From a virus, in the IMG/VR virus record IMGVR_UViG_3300007540_000041, positions 1 through 35,266 of that record: a stretch of 35,266 nt of DNA; one strand, written 5' to 3'. The notes below the pieces were generated by a model. It was given only the letters and a program-made list of their open reading frames with translations, was not told the origin of the DNA and searched no databases. The position numbers were made by a program, and so were the translations under genes. Positions 32,641-35,266 of the stretch are shown here, in pieces (positions within the stretch are counted from its first letter, which is position 1; each line of letters begins with the position of its first letter).

Positions 32641-32660
32641 CAAAAGAAAACGGAGGCCAC

Positions 32661-34346
32661 ATGGCTACTACAATTAAACATAAAAGATCTAGTGTTTCAG
32701 GCAACGTTCCTGCGACAAGTGCAATAGAAGTTGGTGAACTTGCTATTAACTTTGCAGATCAAAAAATTTATACTAAAACAGCAGCAGGCTCGGTAATTGA
32801 GTTATCACCTACTGATGAATATGCCCCTCTTGCAGGTGCTACTTTTACAGGCGAAGTTATAGCGCCTGAATTTTCCGGAGATATTACCGGTGCTATATTA
32901 TTTAAAGGACAAGCGGGAGAAGCACTGACAAAAGGTGACCCTGTTTATATTTCAGGAATTAGCGGAAATACTACTATAGTTAGTAAAGCGGACGCTAATG
33001 ATGCAAGTAAAATGCCTTGCTTTGGAATTGTAGACAATAATACCAACCTTAATGCTGCTTGCTCTATAGTTACTTTTGGCACTTTAAAGGGATTAGATAC
33101 GTCCTCATTCTCTGAAGGAGATGAGCTGTATATATCTGATACTGCTACCCTGACTACTACTCCTCCTACAGGAGAGTCTTCTTTGCTTCAAAAAATAGCA
33201 AAAGTTACAAGATCTCATGCTTCTACGGGGAGCATCAAGGTTATGGGTGCAGGTCGCACTAACGCTACTCCCAATCTTAATTCTGGTAATATTTTTTTAG
33301 GTAACGGATCAAACCAATCGGTTGCTACTTCTTTATCAACAGCAGTGTCTACTATCTCTGTCCCGCTAGCAGGCGGTACTATGACAGGGCAACTAGTTTT
33401 AAACAACACTGATTCCCTTAAACTTTCAGCAGGGACAACAGCGCAACGAGACTCCAGCCCTGCAGCAGGTTCAATTAGATATAACTCTACTACAAGTAAA
33501 TTCGAAGGGTATACTACAGAGTGGGCAGATATTGGTGGCGGAGGCAATGCAACCCTTTCTCTTACTAGTTTTACAGGAAATGGTTCAGCTGTTGACTTTA
33601 CGTTAAATAGCAACCCACAAGAAGATAACACTCTTATCTATATCGACGGTGTTTATCAAAATAAAACTAGCTACAGCATTAATAATAGCATATTGACTTT
33701 TTCTGCTGCTCCAGACAACGGTGCAATAATTGAAGTTACTGTACCCGGCCTTGCACCTATTGAAGAATACACTCTTTTTAAATTAAACCAATTTACAGGG
33801 GATAACTCTACTACCCAATTTACTTTATCTGGAACAGTATTAGAGAATAACACTAATGTTTATTGGGATGGTGTATATCAAAGCAAGTCAAACTACTCTG
33901 TATCTGGAACTACTCTAACCTTTTCAACAGCACCTCCTACTGGGGTTTCGATTGAAGTAATGGCAGGGGAAAGCACAGTAGTAACTATGACCCCTGATGA
34001 TAACACAGTTACCACTGCTAAAATAGCAGACGGGGCAGTAACTTCTGCTAAGTTAGGTGCAGGCGTAGGCGGCGCATTTAATGACTTTGCTATTAAAACA
34101 GGAAACTATACAGCAGTCACTCGTGACCAACTTATTGTTAATTCGAGTAGTGCAGTAACTATAACGTTACCTGCAAGCCCAAGTGCGGGTAATGTGGTAT
34201 TTATAAAGAATGCCGGTGCAGGTACAGTAACGGTGGGCCGTAATGGTTCAAACATTAATTCAACAGCAGACGATGGTGAACTCATAACAGATGCAGCGGC
34301 AACTCTTGTTTATGTTGATTCAACAATCGGATGGAAGGAGATATAA
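32661..34346 (+). CDS. Long tail fibre protein with tandem repeat
   Basis: 561 residues. The N-terminus (VPATSAIEVGELAINFADQK, then IYTKTAAGSVIEL) is the same Mtd-like fibre start as in the previous gene, so the two fibres are paralogous at their attachment end. A domain at about 88-200 (FKGQAGEALTKGDPVYISG) follows. Two copies of a 74-residue unit begin at residues 304 and 378 (FTGNGSAVDFTL and FTGDNSTTQFTL, each with a DGVYQ motif). AKIADGAVTSAKLG at about 453-466 is usual before fibre tips. It has a CGGAGG ribosome site after a terminator. Confidence 0.75.
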   Translation: MATTIKHKRSSVSGNVPATSAIEVGELAINFADQKIYTKTAAGSVIELSPTDEYAPLAGATFTGEVIAPEFSGDITGAILFKGQAGEALTKGDPVYISGISGNTTIVSKADANDASKMPCFGIVDNNTNLNAACSIVTFGTLKGLDTSSFSEGDELYISDTATLTTTPPTGESSLLQKIAKVTRSHASTGSIKVMGAGRTNATPNLNSGNIFLGNGSNQSVATSLSTAVSTISVPLAGGTMTGQLVLNNTDSLKLSAGTTAQRDSSPAAGSIRYNSTTSKFEGYTTEWADIGGGGNATLSLTSFTGNGSAVDFTLNSNPQEDNTLIYIDGVYQNKTSYSINNSILTFSAAPDNGAIIEVTVPGLAPIEEYTLFKLNQFTGDNSTTQFTLSGTVLENNTNVYWDGVYQSKSNYSVSGTTLTFSTAPPTGVSIEVMAGESTVVTMTPDDNTVTTAKIADGAVTSAKLGAGVGGAFNDFAIKTGNYTAVTRDQLIVNSSSAVTITLPASPSAGNVVFIKNAGAGTVTVGRNGSNINSTADDGELITDAAATLVYVDSTIGWKEI

Positions 34347-35012
34347 ATGGCTATTAAATTAGGCAGTAGAGACGATTTAAACCGCGACCCAGCAAAGATG
34401 CAAAGATTTATTGCAAGGTATGGGCAAGCAGGTATTTACGCAGGTGGGGTCTTTAAGGGGCTTTATGATACACAGTGGGTTTTACGCAACGATGCTATTA
34501 CTAGCTTTATAAATACTAATGCCGTAGCTAACACGCCTAGAACAATTTACAGCGTAAGTGGAAAAGGCGGTTCGTTAATATGGGCTTTTTCAAGCCATAG
34601 CGCGAGTTCGACAACTATGGTTACTACTTACACTATTACGGTTGACGGTGTAGCCACTACATTTAACTTAGGGACGCAAAGTAGTAATTACTCAAGAGGC
34701 ATAATAGGAAGCCCCGCAGCATTTATGAATGGAACTACTGACATTGCCGGAACAGCTCCCGCTAACTCTTATATTTATGGAAAATCTGGTTCAAGCGCAG
34801 CTGGCGGTATTGTTAACAACAACTCTTTTTCATATTCTCAAGGCAATACGTCTGGGTTATATATTGTATTAGCGGGATTAAATCAGCCTATGTTAAACCC
34901 ACAGGCTTGTACCCGTTTTGAAAATAGTTTAACAGTAAGCGTTACTGTCAGCCAACCGAATTCAGACTCTGGGGGGCGAGAAGCTGGCTGTCTTGTTCTG
35001 CTAGACGATTAA
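34347..35012 (+). CDS. Fibre tip or receptor-binding protein, unknown
   Basis: 221 residues, Gly/Ser/Thr/Asn-rich and beta-structured. It starts directly after the fibre stop. The start MAIKLGSRDDLNRDPAKMQ is helical and charged, possibly for contact with the fibre end. I do not recognise the rest. It is followed by a Phage_tail_APC-like gene, which supports a fibre-tip role. An AAGGAGA site for the next gene overlaps its end. Confidence 0.6.
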   Translation: MAIKLGSRDDLNRDPAKMQRFIARYGQAGIYAGGVFKGLYDTQWVLRNDAITSFINTNAVANTPRTIYSVSGKGGSLIWAFSSHSASSTTMVTTYTITVDGVATTFNLGTQSSNYSRGIIGSPAAFMNGTTDIAGTAPANSYIYGKSGSSAAGGIVNNNSFSYSQGNTSGLYIVLAGLNQPMLNPQACTRFENSLTVSVTVSQPNSDSGGREAGCLVLLDD

Positions 35013-35022
35013 GGAGAAAATA

Positions 35023-35266
35023 ATGACTACCCCCATAAGCACAACAGTATTAGACAACGGCCTGACTAGATTTCAGTATGATGGTTGGTATGAAGATAAG
35101 ATGGTCAATGAGGCTGTTGAGCCAACTACCGCTGAGATAGAGGAAGATGCCCGTCAGTGGCGTGATGGCGAACGAACACGCAGTGACATAGCAGCCACAG
35201 TTTCCGACTACCCCAACGCCGAGGCTATCCTAGCTTATCGCCAAGCCATACGAGACTGGCCGACAA
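35023..35266 (+). CDS. Tail-fibre assembly chaperone-like protein, 3' end outside window
   Basis: The ATG at 35023 follows AAGGAGAA. 81 residues are visible and the frame runs off the right edge. AILAYRQAIRDWP at the visible end is the Phage_tail_APC signature also found at 10043-10474 (ATYRQALRDFP). It follows the tail fibre genes, as expected of such chaperones. The N-terminal FQYDGWYEDK fits proteins of this class. The gene is partial only because of the window edge. Confidence 0.75.
   Translation, partial: MTTPISTTVLDNGLTRFQYDGWYEDKMVNEAVEPTTAEIEEDARQWRDGERTRSDIAATVSDYPNAEAILAYRQAIRDWPT

Overview
The window is a stretch of a tailed double-stranded DNA phage genome (Caudoviricetes). It carries almost the whole virion-morphogenesis module, with every supported gene on the + strand. 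The tail genes are long-tail siphovirus type: lambda-like G/GT chaperones with a -1 frameshift site, a 1660-residue tape measure and a lambda J-like tip. The GTA-type 3TM holin, DUF4055-type portal, DnaT-like connector, short basic mini-proteins and fibre repeats are of kinds I associate with phages of aquatic Gram-negative bacteria. The host cannot be named from this sequence. I see no tRNA, CRISPR array, insertion sequence or integrase.

Layout. Positions 1-1256 hold no convincing gene. This region is full of short sequence elements: an array of CTATAAGG-type motifs, three hairpins with the same 3-base loop and changing stems, a 12-bp palindrome, and two copies of a 19-bp element. Then come a small membrane protein and a holin (1257-1967), three tiny basic proteins (1978-2545), PhoH (2562-3239), a GIY-YIG homing-endonuclease-like gene (3302-3955), the large terminase (3952-5289), a mini-protein and the portal (5401-7196), and two related small proteins (7189-7634). 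A fibre-type cassette with its own assembly chaperone follows (7660-10474). Next are a giant MuF-like head protein (10493-14935), scaffold (15021), major capsid protein (15733), connector and closure proteins (16940-18205), tail tube (18230), tail chaperones (19174-19787), an HK97-gp10-like protein (19801), the tape measure (20256-25238), distal tail and tip (25251-30402) and tail-fibre genes up to the right edge.

The standout is the 1480-residue protein at 10493-14935. Its N-terminus carries the MuF/SPP1-gp7 minor head protein signature. Its C-terminal third carries the catalytic motifs of a T7/N4-type single-subunit RNA polymerase: DxRGR, the motif A aspartate, a motif B lysine and tyrosine eight residues apart as in T7, and the motif C His-Asp. 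This looks like a portal-associated head protein with an RNA polymerase built in, so the phage may package and eject an RNA polymerase by a route unlike the separate giant vRNAP of phage N4. The promoter-like elements in positions 1-1250 may be its targets. The hairpins there have stems of up to 8 bp and 3-base loops, an architecture like N4 vRNAP promoters. The CTATAAGG motifs resemble the start-site half of T7 promoters.

Rho-independent terminators follow the tail tube gene, the gp10-like gene, the tip gene and the first fibre gene. They suggest that output of the long late transcript is stepped down after the abundant proteins.
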